64,000 nt of DNA, taken from Ceratodon purpureus (taxonomy: Eukaryota; Streptophyta; Bryopsida; Pseudoditrichales; Ditrichaceae). Positions 1-12,800 of this stretch are shown piece after piece. Position 1 is the first letter of the stretch, and every line of letters begins with the position of its first letter. Where the stretch lies: assembly GCA_014871385.1 (NCBI GenBank), contig CM026422.1:13808228-13872227 (forward strand), in the 5' to 3' direction. The notes beneath the pieces were generated by a model. It saw only the letters and a list, made by a program, of their open reading frames with translations. It did not search any database and was not told the origin of the DNA. The translations under genes and the position numbers were made by a program.

Positions 1-3000
1 TTAAATAGGCTATAAGTTTTTAAGTAGGTAAAAAGGTACCTAAGTGTAAATGAGTTTCAATCAAAAGTAAATTATAAATAAGATTAGAAATTTAATCAAA
101 GGATTAATGAATAGTATAATTAGATCTATTAAACGAAAGTAACAGAATAATTGGATTTTATTATATACAAAGGTCTTATACAAATTTCTATCTTTAAAGT
201 ATATTTTTTGTGATTAATGTATAATATACTGAAGAAAATCCTACGATTATCCTTTAAAATGACCAAATTAGGATATAGGACAAATGCAACAAAGCCTCAG
301 TTAAATAATATCCAAAAAAGCCCAATCCAAGGAAAAAAAATTAGAAATCAATAAATTTAAAATTGATAATTAAAAATAATGAAAATTAGAAACCTCAATG
401 GCGGTAACAAAATGTCAAAAGAAACCGCCTCATACATGTTTGAAAAAGGGCTGTCAGAATCACCTATCGAAAATAGTATCAAGAAGAGCCCCCCAAAAAA
501 TACAATTAAAAAAGTAAAACTAGAAAATTTGAATTTGAGAAATTTAAAAAAAGAAAGTAAGAAAGGGTATTGACGGAAACAAAACTTGAAAAGAATCACC
601 CCTAGAAAAGAAGAAAGGCCTGAAATTTTCACGTGAGAAAAATAATATCAAATATAGCCAAGAAGTATAAAAAATAATCTTAATCATAAAATATAAGAAT
701 GGGAAAAAGAAACATTAATCGAAAGCTTAAACATAGAAAAGAAACGTAATACGGAACATCTTCATAAAAGAGCTGACATTGTGTATTCATAAAGATAATA
801 TGGATTGCTGCCATAATCAATGAAAAATTATACTATGGAGTAAATATTAAAATGATGGGGAATAATATAAAATGGAAAGCTCAATGACCAAAATGAAACA
901 AAGAAGGGGACATTCTAGTAAAAAAGAAAGGGCTGACATCATCGCCTCAAGAAAATAAGGTCGTCACCTCAATAAAATTACATCAAACGTAGCCAATTGC
1001 CATGAAATAAAAGTCTAATAGGTAAGTATTAAATTGCTATGGATTTCTTTAAAAATTTGCAAGCTCAATGACGGGAATAAAATAGAAAAGGAACATCCTC
1101 ATAATGGAGTGAGGCATGTCTGCAGGACCTTAAAAATATAAAAAAATATTACTCATTATTAAAATCAAAATGATAGGAAAGCTTGCAAAAATTCATTCCC
1201 TCTCGCTTGTCCTACAACTAGAAAAGGAAGATCCTTGTAGAACATTGTCAATTCGCTGACATATTATCTACCGTTGCATGCCCAGAATAATATGAAATGA
1301 ACCCATAAACTTTAGAAAAAATACAACTAATCCGTAAATATTTAAAAGATTGGAATCAATAAAAAATAGAAAGCTAAATTAAGGAAACGTATTAAAAAAA
1401 GGAACACCTTCAGTCCGAAGAGAGCCATGCCAGAGTGACCTTAACAAAATAATATCAAATGTACTCAACAACGAGAAAAACTTATTTTAATAAGTAAATA
1501 TTAAAAAAAATATGAAAAAATATAAATTGAAAAGCTTTACCCCTAACTACACTTAAAACCCAACATGGGTTTTTGCAATTTTGGGCAGCCTAGATAGAGA
1601 GGTTAAAAATAATATTTTTTCAAGATTTTTATTCGGAGCTCCCATTACGGTAAGGTCTATGTAGTTAAATTTTTGAAGAAAAAATTCCAATTTTAGAACA
1701 TTATTGTAGAAATTTTAGGTTTCATATCGAAAACGGACAGTCTAAAATTAGGTCTTTTTAAAAAAACCAAAATTGAAATATGTTCATAACCAAATCAATA
1801 CTCAAATTCCATAATGACCCAAGTCAAAAAAATTACCAATTTTACAAGGGCAGCCTCCAAAACTTACAAAGACAAACTTCAAAGTTTTTAGTAATTTCTG
1901 AGTTTTTCCTTAAAACATTTGTCAAAATTCAATATTTTCGAACTTTTTAAGAGTTGTTTTTTTTTTTTAAATCAGAAAATTTATAAAGGTACCTACTTAC
2001 CGTTCACTTTTTCCTTAGTTCACAAATTGTTTTTGTAATGCAAGTTTTACTATTTTGTCAATTTTATACCTTCTTATAGAAAATAATTTGCAAGGTCTAA
2101 AAAGCGTTTTGAGTCCCTAAAATTTTGCATGAGCGTATCCAACCTAGTTAAGTACATGGAAAAAAATATGACCTAAATGTTTGAGGTAACAATCTTCATG
2201 TCTCCCTTCGCACCGTGGAAGCAATGCCTCTCGAGCAATGCCCAAAAAAACTTTTAAACAAACTTTGAATATTACGATCTTCAAAAGGATAATCATCCAA
2301 CGATCAGTTTTTGGAACTAGAACTACAAATAGGCTTAAATTCAAGATCTTACGGTTGAAAGTCTTTAAAAAGTTTTAAAAATTTGTTTATACTCTTGGAA
2401 GTGCATAGAGGTAAAAAATCACAATTTTGAGGTTTCAAGCTTCCAAAAACACAAGGAAAGTTAGGGGTTAAAGACCAAAATGTAATGCCAAATATATTGT
2501 CAAATGTAGCAAAGAAATCAATATAAATTGTGGCCAAAAATTCAAAAAATAATACTATCCAATCAATTTTAAAATGATAGGAACAAAAGTAAAGTATATA
2601 GAGCCCGGAGTACATGGTAATGATGGGAGAAGACATGTAACTATGAATATTGTGTCAAAGTCAATGTTCAATTGGATGACAATATGCAGTGCATATTTTA
2701 TATGAGTCATAGAGTTCAAACATGAAATATAGAGGCGAATAGAAACTAGAAAAGAGTACTCTGTCTTCATAAAATGTATAACCACATATGAGAGGCTACT
2801 ACATTGCCAAATAAGTATGAGCTGGTAGCAATCTTCCCACAGCAAGAGAATACACTAACCAGTCGTAGTATACTCTCCCCCTAGGGATGCCAGGATGGAC
2901 TCAAGGTCACAATTTGTTGGACTTCAACCCCCCCCCCCCCCCAAACTGCAGAAATGTAGAAACATCAGCGATGTAGGATATCACGAGATCGAGATGTAAA

Positions 3001-3219
3001 ACTGGACTAAACCAAGAAGTGCTTTACATATAAAAACATGCCTCACCTCCGTAGAACATTCATTAGAACTAGGTTTGTATGGCTAGGTCTGAACGTGACA
3101 ACGTGTGTGGTTGTATAATCAAGAGAGCTGTTGGACTCTGCTCCAAAAAACTCCGCCTGAATGAGCAATCTCCGTAACGTGACTGATGCAATGGCCTAAG
3201 AGTCAAACAAAAAGATAAA
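1..3219. other. AT-rich intergenic DNA, no gene seen
   Basis: No open frame here has recognisable domain content or plausible exon structure; the short frames are what AT-rich DNA gives by chance. The only distinct landmark is a run of 15 C residues at 2928-2942. I see no promoter, RNA gene or complete transposon. Confidence 0.6.
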
Positions 3220-3760
3220 GATTTTGTAAATGTAATTCTAATATATGCACAACCAATAAAACTTAGAAAGTACTTTCTAAAAATAATGGTTATTACCTTG
3301 GATTTTAAAAGTTATAGAGGGATGTTTGCCATTATTTTTCTTGAATTTTTGACTTGTGTCTAATTTAGACAATAGTAGTCAAAAGGATGTTCATACTTGT
3401 AATATGAGTAGAATGATATTGTGGTTATTAACTCTTAAAAATAAAATATTTACGTAATTGGAACAATTTAGTGGAATTATAGATTGGAACATCACTATAA
3501 TGAACTTCAATTTGACTGTTAGATGCTTCATTCAAGATCAGAGTTATCATTTCAATTTTCATATTTAGATCATATTTTTCATCCAAAATTTACGCACTAT
3601 ATTAGTTTTTATTTTTATTTTTAAATACATGGACAATTTCCATTGATAAAGGAAAGAATACAAGGAACCAGAGGAACGATTCCCCGTCGAACATTTTTTA
3701 ATTTTCCAAAATTAGCAACCTTACCAGATTGCTTTAAAATACAAGACAGAGCCAAACAGC

Positions 3761-4330
3761 TCAAGCAAAAGCTTCCATCTTAGGGCGAGTTAGTTTCCAG
3801 CTCATCTGAAGATAAGAGCGGTGCCCAAGAAAGTCAAATTGTAACCAAGTGTTGTCGAAACGCTTGAGGAAGGTGCTATCCTTGTCCGGATAGAGTTCGC
3901 AGAGCTTGGTAGTCTTCAACCAAGCCACGCAAGCGTAATCCACAAAAGACTTCCAAAGTTCGAGTTCGAGTTGTTGGGTAGGCCGAGGTGAGTTGCTGAA
4001 ACAAATAGCATTGCAATTGAGCCAAAAGATCTAGATAAACGACCCTCTGAAAAGCGACCACATAGACGAACCTTTCTTCAAGCGCTGAGGTAGCTTGGTG
4101 CCTAACATACACTATTGCCACTTATAGGCGGGCCAATGGGCATCAACTGTTGGTATCTTCATCGCGGAGTATAAGAGTGTTAAAGCAAAATTTGAAGCAT
4201 ACCGAGTTTTCGAACAGGGCTGGAAGTGGTGGAGGATGGTTTCATCTAGGCCGGCTTGACAACTGGTGCACACCGTGGAAATGTTTGGAGCCATATGTTG
4301 ACGTTATCAGCAGAAGGCCACTGCCAAATT
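3761..4330 (-). pseudogene. Degenerate C-terminal fragment of a reverse-transcriptase-like protein (zf-RVT type)
   Basis: On the minus strand, frames broken by stops and shifts contain a cysteine/histidine cluster of the form C-x2-C, then ETILHHF, then C, beginning near 4270. That arrangement resembles the zinc-binding module found C-terminal to reverse transcriptases of plant non-LTR retroelements. A further stretch (3761-3943) follows in another frame. No reverse-transcriptase core is present. The copy at 49270-49850 carries the same motif. The family assignment rests on the motif only and is tentative. Confidence 0.45.
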
Positions 4331-5144
4331 AGGTAATTGACAAGAATTGATTCATTACATTGTACAATCTTTAGAAGATCCCACGTTAAAATTATCTACA
4401 ATATTTTAAATAATGTATGTAAAATGGAGAGTGTAGAAATACTTTGGCCTTCCCATGTTAAGAATATTCTACATGGTTCATTTAATTGAACTATCTTTTC
4501 CCAAAGATGATCTATACTTATAAAAGTTTCACATTCTCGAATTGTATATCTACCTTATTTACTAAATTTGAAAATCCTGTGAAGAAGTTAACAAACTTTA
4601 TAATATAATAATAATAAACCATATTTTTCATAATCTCAAAAAACACCTTTATTGTTTCAATCAACCTCGTGTTAATTTATATATTATTACATGTTTTTGT
4701 TAGATCAAGTTTCTAGTATAAAAAAACCTTCATATACTAATGGTAATTATCAACAAAACAATTTTAGAAACTGGAACAACAAATAATTTTCTAAAACATT
4801 GTTCAAAATCCACAATCGAATATCTTTCCTCAAATATTTTTCCAAGATTTGTCTATAACTACTAAATTTGTAATCTAAATACCCACCTTTTGTTTATCAT
4901 GAACACTTTCAACATCAAATCAGTTTTTGCTTGGTTTGCGCTCAACACTTCATCTTCTCGAACAAATTGATGGATAAATCTTTGAGAGTATAAATCCATT
5001 AATACAAAGATGGCTTCTAATTCTTAATACTAAGCAAATATATAAAGATTCTGGTAAGTTCTCATTATTTAGATGCTAGTGCCAATGCTCCACCCACGAA
5101 ATGGGCACTATATATGTCCCCAAATCTCACTTCCCACCCGGATT

Positions 5145-6237
5145 TGCATTAATTAATTAATGCAGGGGTGGGGAGGGGGGGGGGTACGTGGCGCAGTTAG
5201 GACGGTTTTGGGGGGGGGGTCTTGGGGGGGCGAAATTATCCCATAATGTTTGTACGTCCTCATCCCCTCTCAAAGTACAAGAAGGCTAGGGGTGGGTGGA
5301 GAAGTTCAAAAATACCCCAATTTGCCATATCGCACCTCCTCAAGGGAGTCTATGTGGCAGAAGTTTGATAGTGAGAATTGTGCATTGATTAATTAATGTA
5401 GAAATCTCTCTGTGGGATTATAGAGGATGATCTGGGATCTCATTACAAATTGTAATGAGATCATAGATCATACTCCAATATCCCAGAGTGAGATTTTTGC
5501 ATTAATTAATCAATGCAGAATTCTCATTGTAGGACTTCTGCCACATGGATCCCCTTGAGGAGGTGCCCTGACAAACTAGGATATTTTTGAACTTCCCCAC
5601 CCACCCCAGCCCTCTTGTACTTTGAGGGGAGGTGAGGATGTACAAACATTATGCCCGATAATGTCTCCCCCCTAGACCCCCCTCCTCCCCACCGTCCTAG
5701 CTGCGTACAGTAAGATTATCTCTAATAAGTCTACCCTCTGTAATTGTTAACCCTCGGGAGTGGATCAAAGTTAACATTTATAGAGGTGTTAACAATTAAG
5801 AGTTACAAAATAGATCTTTTGAGCAATATACAAACCTTAACATTTTTAAATATAAGCAATTGTGAAGAGTCCTTGTGAGAGAATACCATTCATAAAATTG
5901 CAAATCGAATCAAAACTTTATTCAATATCAAGTAATGTGTAGAGAAAAAGGAATGTAATATGATGTGTAGTTAACATTTAGAGAGGGTAGACTGTAGTGT
6001 CAAAAAGTAAGATTTCTGCATTAATTTATTAATGCACTAATTTCATTGAGACACTTCTGCCACGTTAAGCCCCTTGAGGGGGTGCTTCTTGGCAAACTGG
6101 GATAATTTCGAATTTACTTCCCCACCCACCCTCAACCGTCTTGTACTTTAGGGGGGGGGGGGGTGAGGACGTTTAAACATTATGGGATAATGTCGCCCCT
6201 TCAAGACCCCTCGACCATCCTAGCTGCGCCACGTACC
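5145..6237. mobile_element. Foldback element, left copy, truncated at its inner end
   Basis: The element starts with the perfect palindrome TGCATTAATTAATTAATGCA (5145-5164) followed by G-rich DNA. Roughly 280 bases then reappear inverted around a hairpin centre near 5436-5465 (GGGATCTCATT facing AATGAGATC), and a further half-copy lies at about 6000-6237. Compared with 47272-48459, the terminal palindrome is missing after 6237. There is no coding capacity. The structure is that of a non-autonomous foldback or long-TIR element; the superfamily cannot be told. Confidence 0.7.
5728..5994. mobile_element. Nested Tc1/mariner-like MITE, left copy
   Basis: The ends are inverted repeats of about 24 bases of the form (C)AGTCTACCCTCT-TAA-TGTTAAC, flanked by TA on both sides (5726-5727 and 5995-5996). 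The TA duplication and the length of about 267 bp fit a non-autonomous Tc1/mariner-type MITE inserted in the foldback element. The first C is lost here compared with the copy at 47903-48170. Confidence 0.7.
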
Positions 6238-9200
6238 TTCGTAATTGTGCAACGTCTCATACCAGATCGTTACAACGACGAGCTGAGGAAGGAGTAGTTT
6301 GAATTTTAGGATTAAGAATCTTGATTTCAAAGTATGACTTTTCTGTAATAAATATGAGGTATACCATTCATTACTATCCATCTATTGCCCTTGATGTAAA
6401 TATTTTTGAAAAACCATTCTGGATCTCACGTGAGAATAACAGTGAAAAGACACGTAATTTTTCAGAATTAAAACATTTAGGGAAACCAAGGGTGAATATT
6501 TGTGGTTTTGGATTTACTTGTTGACAATATGTGGAATTTAGAGGTTCGCGACGCACTGCCTGCGAGGAGAACGCCACTGGGAACGCCACTGGGAACGCCA
6601 AACGTAATTTAATTGTGGTTGCGAACTGAAATGGAGAAACGTAACAACATTCACAAGAAAACGTGGTTTCATTTCAGTGACGTAGCTTTTTGCCCGTAGC
6701 TTTCACCCCTAAATCCTAGTAGTGAATCATCACGACAACTGTCTAAGTGTTTCCTGTCGCGACGTGTATTGAAACTGCATCGAGGTATCTATCTATATAG
6801 CAACATTATGAATGCAGGTCCATACTGACATTGTGTGTTGAACGCCTAACAGGGCTTGAAATGTAATTAAAGACCATACAAAGCCTAACTGGACAAAAAG
6901 GAAAATCCAGAGATGGTGATTTCAGCGATCGGAAGTGTGTGAAGTTTCTGGATCACTCTGATTGTGCATGAGTGTATTCTACCAAGTTGACAGATGCTAC
7001 TTGATGAGCACACCAAAACTTTGAAGCCTATTTCTCTGTGCATCCAGGTCACCGATAATCCACCATTCGGTGATTAGTCTCTCCACATTCTCAAACCAAC
7101 AGAGGCCAGCCGCCATTTGAATGAGTTTCAGTAAAGAGGCTATTTCAGGAGACATCCATGTTGCATATGATCCGTATGGTATGCACAGATTTACCTTCAA
7201 ACAATATAGAGACCAAGGTTACAGTTTCTTTGAAATGCAATGCCGGCTCAGCATGCGTAATCCTACATAGTTGCCTTTCACTGAACCACTGGCTCCGCCG
7301 GGAGGACAGACAGTTATATCACTTCCCTTCATATTTTCCTCAATGGTATCGACCAACTCGAACTCAAGACGACATCCTGACGTTGTTGATTACGTTTTTC
7401 TTATTTGAATCTGAGTTATGATTTCTATTTGTAAGTTACCTGGTTTGGTTCCTCAATCCTTCAAAGGACCCAACCAACTCAAACCTATTGAGTTGATATC
7501 ATAACTTTGTTAATTCCATTTATCTAAGATGATGTGTCACAATTCTTATTTGTAAGTTACCTGGTTTGGTTCCTCAAACGTCTCTAATGACGTTACAGTT
7601 TCTAAGGTATTGACTTTGTCACAGGCGATTTGACCAGGTTCGAAGTGCTTGCTAGGGAGGTATATGCCAGGGAAAATAATATCAAGTTATCAGTTGTAGT
7701 GAGGCCACCGCTCCAAACTCCCTCCCTGTTTTCTCTTTGGTGTGCATAACCTAAAGCTTAACTTATCACTGAGACTTTCCCATGTTCATTGTGTTCAATC
7801 ATTTGTAGACAGTTGAACAGAATTGTGTGTACATGGTAGTTGGAACTCAAAAATTGCTCTGCTACATGTTCAAACTTCAAAGGTGGATTGCTTCATGCTT
7901 TGGGTCAACTTGGGACAAACAGAGTGCCAGATACTTGACGTGACAGCATTGACATGACACCATGATGAAGTTTTTCAAGAGAAACTTGCAAGTACGGCAC
8001 ATCTAATGGTCAATTGTGCACAGAGGTGGGTCGGAGGAAAGTTTTAAAAGTTCTGTAAACGGGTTGAAAGATGATGGGGATGACGCATTGTGGACCTGAA
8101 GAGGGCTGCATAGGTAAGTTATTAGTTGGAAGACCAGTCCAGTGGAGCAGAATTTGAGGGCAGCATCAAGATACAATCAAACAAGTTACAGGTAGTGAGG
8201 CGGTCACATTGATCTAGTAACTGATATTCTACAAGTCAACCATGGAAATAGTGAAAGTCAAATTGTCAATGTCTGGGTGCTTCAATACCTTCATTTGAAG
8301 ACCTTTCAAAAGCGACCTTTCTACTGGTCCACAACTGATGAAAATGGAATTGATCTGGTTTGTTGATGATTGAGCACACAAACAGTCTCTGGGGTACCAT
8401 GTCTTTCATGCTGGGTCTGTGGAAATAAAAAGCTCAGTGGACTTCAAAAGCACGGTTAACATTGAACTGATCCACAAAACAATTGGGGCAGGTGCATTAT
8501 TTGCACTAAGCTAATGTAGTATCATAGGAGGTCTGGACTCTGCCCAATAATGTATATATAAACAGAAAATGTGAAAATTATAAACTATTGAAGACAAAGA
8601 AAGAAATATTGAAAATAGTTGTTTTCAAGTCGTTTGAGGACATTTTTAGTGATTTTTATTATAAAACTATAAAGATCAATTTGTTTTTAAATCAATAGGT
8701 CTTTTTGTAGGAGGTGGTATACACTGCTATAGTCCTACAGATTCATACATTAATAAATAATTAAATTAATTAAGATATTATTAAAGACATTAACATTTTT
8801 CAACAAAGTGTCAAAATCATGTTTCAAAACATTTTATTGTCTTGGAATCATCTTAATTATCTAATTTAATCAACCCTATCATTTATTATTGATATCTATA
8901 TTTAATATGAATCCATAATATAAAAAACAACGGTCTATTCACATTGTATTGCATTGTTACATATCGTGACGATGTTGTGGTTCAAATTAAATTAATAATA
9001 TATTTTCCATATCATTAATTAACCATTATCCACATCTAACTCCCTCAAACATTAAATTATGCAGATACAAATATATCAACAACTTATAACTAGAAGTATG
9101 GTTCCAAATTAAGTCTAAACTTTTCTCAATCTTAAAAGCTTATATATCTCAAGCAAAATAACCTCGTCATCGTTTAATTTCTCAACTTACAAATTCAAGT

Positions 9201-9504
9201 ATGTTCCATTCAACCTTAAACCATTGCATTCACATTTAAGCCTCACCTAATAAATCCCAAATTCTAAAATTCTAAAAACTCTTTATCTTCAAAAATAAAC
9301 AAAATCGATACAAAAAATACAAGAGACGTAACCATACTAAAACTGGAAAAAGCAGAAAAGAACATTGAGAATAATCCACAAAGCATCAACAAACACCCTA
9401 AACCCACCCACCTCGAAACACTCAAAAAAGGATAACCCCCCAACACAAACGAACCAATACGAGAAACTACACGAGCGGACTCAGAAGCCGGGCCATCACA
9501 CTGA
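6238..9504. other. Intergenic DNA with short repeats, no gene supported
   Basis: A 12-base unit containing GGGAACGCCACT repeats near 6575-6600. A sequence of about 32 bases beginning TATTTGTAAGTTACC occurs twice in direct orientation, at about 7426 and 7547. The frames here have no recognisable family content or splice structure. The stretch becomes AT-rich toward the transketolase promoter. Confidence 0.5.
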
Positions 9505-9705
9505 ACATGAGTCGCCGCAGCCACTCGTTCAAAGCACTGCTCATCTAAAGCGCAAAAAGAGTGCCCTATCCTATTCCCCTCCCACACACTCTGCCCTGAC
9601 CCCCTCCCGCGACGGACCGTCCCCAGTCCCAGTCCCAGTCCCAGACCCCTCTACTGTACTTCTCCGGAGTCTGCCTGCCCCGGCATCCCCAACGCTTTAC
9701 TCACC
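9505..9705 (+). promoter_or_regulatory. Distal promoter of left transketolase, diverged from the right copy
   Basis: This stretch still aligns with the reverse complement of about 35155-35355: the run CTAAAGCGCAAAAAGAGTG and the following GCCCTATCCT are shared. Substitutions and indels are frequent, unlike the almost perfect identity inside the arm. A CCCAGT hexamer tandem (about 9623-9644) is found only on this side. Homology therefore continues past the arm edge at much lower identity. Confidence 0.6.
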
Positions 9706-9714
9706 CCCCGCTCG

Positions 9715-9762
9715 CCTATAAGGCAGTGTCCCCTGCGCAAGCCCATTGCTCTCTCTCTCTCT
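9715..9762 (+). promoter_or_regulatory. Core promoter of left transketolase: TATA box and CT-rich patch
   Basis: CCTATAAGG at 9715-9723 is a good TATA element. It is followed 26 bases later by a (CT)7 tract (9749-9762), a pyrimidine patch typical of plant transcription starts. The 5' leader would be about 130 bases. The right copy has the same elements but (CT)11. Confidence 0.65.
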
Positions 9763-9887
9763 ACTTCGCTGGAACCCGGCCTCTGATTCTAGTTACTCAC
9801 TAGGCGGATTCCGGAGCAGGGGGGCGATCGGTCGAGTGCCAGGGGGGTTGAGGGGAGCCGGGAAGTGGAGGCCAGGGAGCGATCACC

Positions 9888-12800
9888 ATGGCAGCGGCGA
9901 GGTGCAATGTGGCTGCGGTCGCGGGGGCAGTGGCGCCCGCTGCCGTGCGCGGTGCGGCTCAGGTGGAGCGCCTGGGCGCGTCCGTGCAGGGGCTGGGCGT
10001 GAGCAAGTTCGCCGGATTGCGGATTGCTAGCAGGGGCGCGAGCGTGAGCGGCGCCGGGCAGGCGAGGCGGGGCGTGAGCAAGGTGGCGGTGCGCGCGACC
10101 GCCGCCGTGGAGACGGCCCAGAAGACCGATAATGCGGTGGTGGAGAAGTCCGTGAACACCATCCGGTTCCTGGCCATCGACGCCGTGGAGAAGGCGAATT
10201 CCGGGCACCCGGGGCTGCCGATGGGGTGCGCGCCCATGGGACACATCCTGTACGACGAGGTGATGAAGTACAACCCGAAGAACCCGTACTGGTTCAACCG
10301 GGATCGGTTCGTGCTGTCCGCCGGGCACGGTGAGCGAATTGCAGTCCGGTTTTTGGTGGTTGATTGTGGTGGCGCGGTCCGATTGTTGGTGTTGTAGGCC
10401 GATGGGTGTCAATGCGGGGTCGGCGAGCTAGTTTGGAATGTTGGGAACGCATTTGAATTTGGAGTCGCGACGAATTGGTCTAGAGCCCCGAATTGTGTTC
10501 CCGGCGGGTGGTCGGGATGGAGGTTGTGAGGGGCGGGATTGTACTGACGGGGCCGGTGGTGATTGTGTTGGCAGGATGCATGCTGCAGTACGCTCTTCTG
10601 CACCTCGCGGGATACGACAGCGTGTTGGTACGTCTTGTCCAGACCCCTTAACCGCAGATATACTCTCTTGTTGGAATGAAACCAGGCCGTCCTAGGGTGT
10701 CGACGTTAGGACGAACATGTGGGTGGGTGGCTCCTTAGTTGCATGGGAATGGATGGGGATAGCATCCTGTGGCTGGGCGAATTGTTGGGACAGGGGAATC
10801 TATGGGTTCAAATTTGGGGTGCTTCCACGGTGTGTCGTGAATTGCCGATCGATCACCTGTGGAATGTGGATACGGCGGTATTTTCCTCAATCCGAAATAG
10901 AGCTTGGGAGGGGTACATGGACGGGTCATGCGAGTCGACCGTGCGCGCATGTAGAGAGGGTCGCCGGGCCTCGGTCTGAATGTTAGTTTATGGCGCTGAT
11001 ATCTGGCCATGGTTTGTTGTGCAGGAAGAGGACTTGAAGCAGTTCAGGCAGTGGGGCAGCAGGACGCCCGGCCACCCCGAGAACTTTGAGACCCCCGGAG
11101 TGGAGGTGACCACCGGTCCTCTTGGGCAAGGTATTGCCAACGCCGTGGGTTTGGCTCTGGCCGAGGCGCACATGGCCGCCCGCTTCAACAAGCCCGACGC
11201 CAAGATTGTGGACCACTACACGTAAGAAACACATCCTCGTTGTCATTGTGTGTCCGAGAGTGCCGTGGCGATGCCCGAATTGCCAGAGTGCGCATGCGTG
11301 CGCCCCGGTTGTGGACCTCGTAACACGTTCGGTTCACGCATGAGTGGCGGACGCATTCCAGAGGGTGCGTCCCGGAGGATGGTCGTGGTCGGGCGCAGCG
11401 CTTACCGGGTGTAGTGGAATGTGTGTGGATGCAGGTACTGCATTTTGGGAGATGGATGCAACATGGAGGGTATCTCGAACGAGGCCGCGTCGCTGGCAGG
11501 TCACTGGGGGCTCGGGAAGCTCATCTGCTTGTACGACGACAACCACATCTCCATCGACGGAGACACGGAGATCGCCTTCACGGAGAGCGTGGACGCTCGG
11601 TTCGATGCCCTGGGATGGCACACAATCTGGGTGAAGAACGGGAACACCGGGTATGACGAGATCCGCGCCGCCATCGAGGAGGCGAAGTCGGTGACGGACA
11701 GGCCGACGATGATCAAGGTGACGACCACCATCGGATTCGGGTCTCCCAACAAGGCGAATTCGTACTCCGTGCACGGTGCCGCCCTGGGAGGCAAGGAGGT
11801 GGAGGCGACTCGGCAGAACCTGGGCTGGCCCTACGAGCCCTTCCACGTGCCCGACGAGGTCAAGAGGTGAGCTTTGGTGGGGAGACCGCAATGTGTGAGC
11901 AGTCTGTGAGGAGGGGTTATGAGCGAGGGGGCTAGTGTGAGGGAGTAGCTGTCGTGGGATGAATGACGTCGGCGGGAGCTGGGAGGGAGGGAATGATTAA
12001 CAGGAGATCTTGTCTGAATTCGCGCTTGAAATGTTGTGACAGCCACTGGAGCCGCCACATCGATTTGGGAAGCAAGTACCAGAGCGACTGGGAGGCCGCC
12101 GTGGAGGCGTATGCCCAGAAGTACCCCGAGGAGGGCGCGGAGTTCAAGCAGCTGATCAGCGGCGAGTTGCCCGCCGGCTGGGACGCGGCCCTTCCCGTAA
12201 GTGAATGCATCATCGCTGTTTGGTTGATGATGGCAGTCGGATCCACGAGTTTAGCCTGTCGTATGGTGGGGTAGGGGTTTTTGGGAGGGGCGATAGCGGG
12301 TGCATTGGGAGCGCGGTGGGGAGATTGCTAACAGAGCGGTGGTTGGTTGTTGTGGACGAATGCAGGAGTTCACCCCCGAGGACGCTGGTGATGCCACCCG
12401 CAACCTGTCCCAGAGGTGTCTGAACGCCCTGGCAAGGACCCTTCCCGGGTTGATCGGAGGCAGTGCCGATCTGGCGTCGTCGAACATGACGTTGATGAAG
12501 ATGTTCGGGGATTTCCAGAAGAGCACCCCGGCGGAGCGCAATGTGAGGTTCGGAGTGAGGGAGCACGCTATGGGAGCGATCTGCAACGGAATCCAGCAGC
12601 ACTTGGGCGGTCTGATCCCGTACTGCGCGACGTTCTTCATCTTCACGGATTACCTGAGGGCGGCGATGAGGATCTCCGCTCTGTCGGAGACCGGAGTGAT
12701 CTACGTCATGACCCACGACTCGATCGGGCTGGGAGAGGACGGGCCCACGCATCAGCCCATCGAGCACCTGGCGAGTTTCAGGGCCATGCCCAACATGTTG

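Larger units (their letters stand above)
3220..6237 (+). repeat. Outer inverted repeat, left copy (composite transposon debris)
   Basis: This segment matches the reverse complement of about 47309-50353, with base changes and small indels throughout (paired coordinates sum to 53573 at one end and 53604 at the other). It contains a reverse-transcriptase zinc-finger remnant, a foldback element and a nested mariner-like MITE in the same order as the other copy. The pair is clearly older than the central palindrome. Its axis differs from that of the palindrome, so it is an independent duplication or a pair of composite elements. Confidence 0.8.

Noticed and set aside
9264-9721. Overlapping frames on both strands before the left transketolase
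   Set aside because: Low complexity, in the promoter, and not kept at the right copy.
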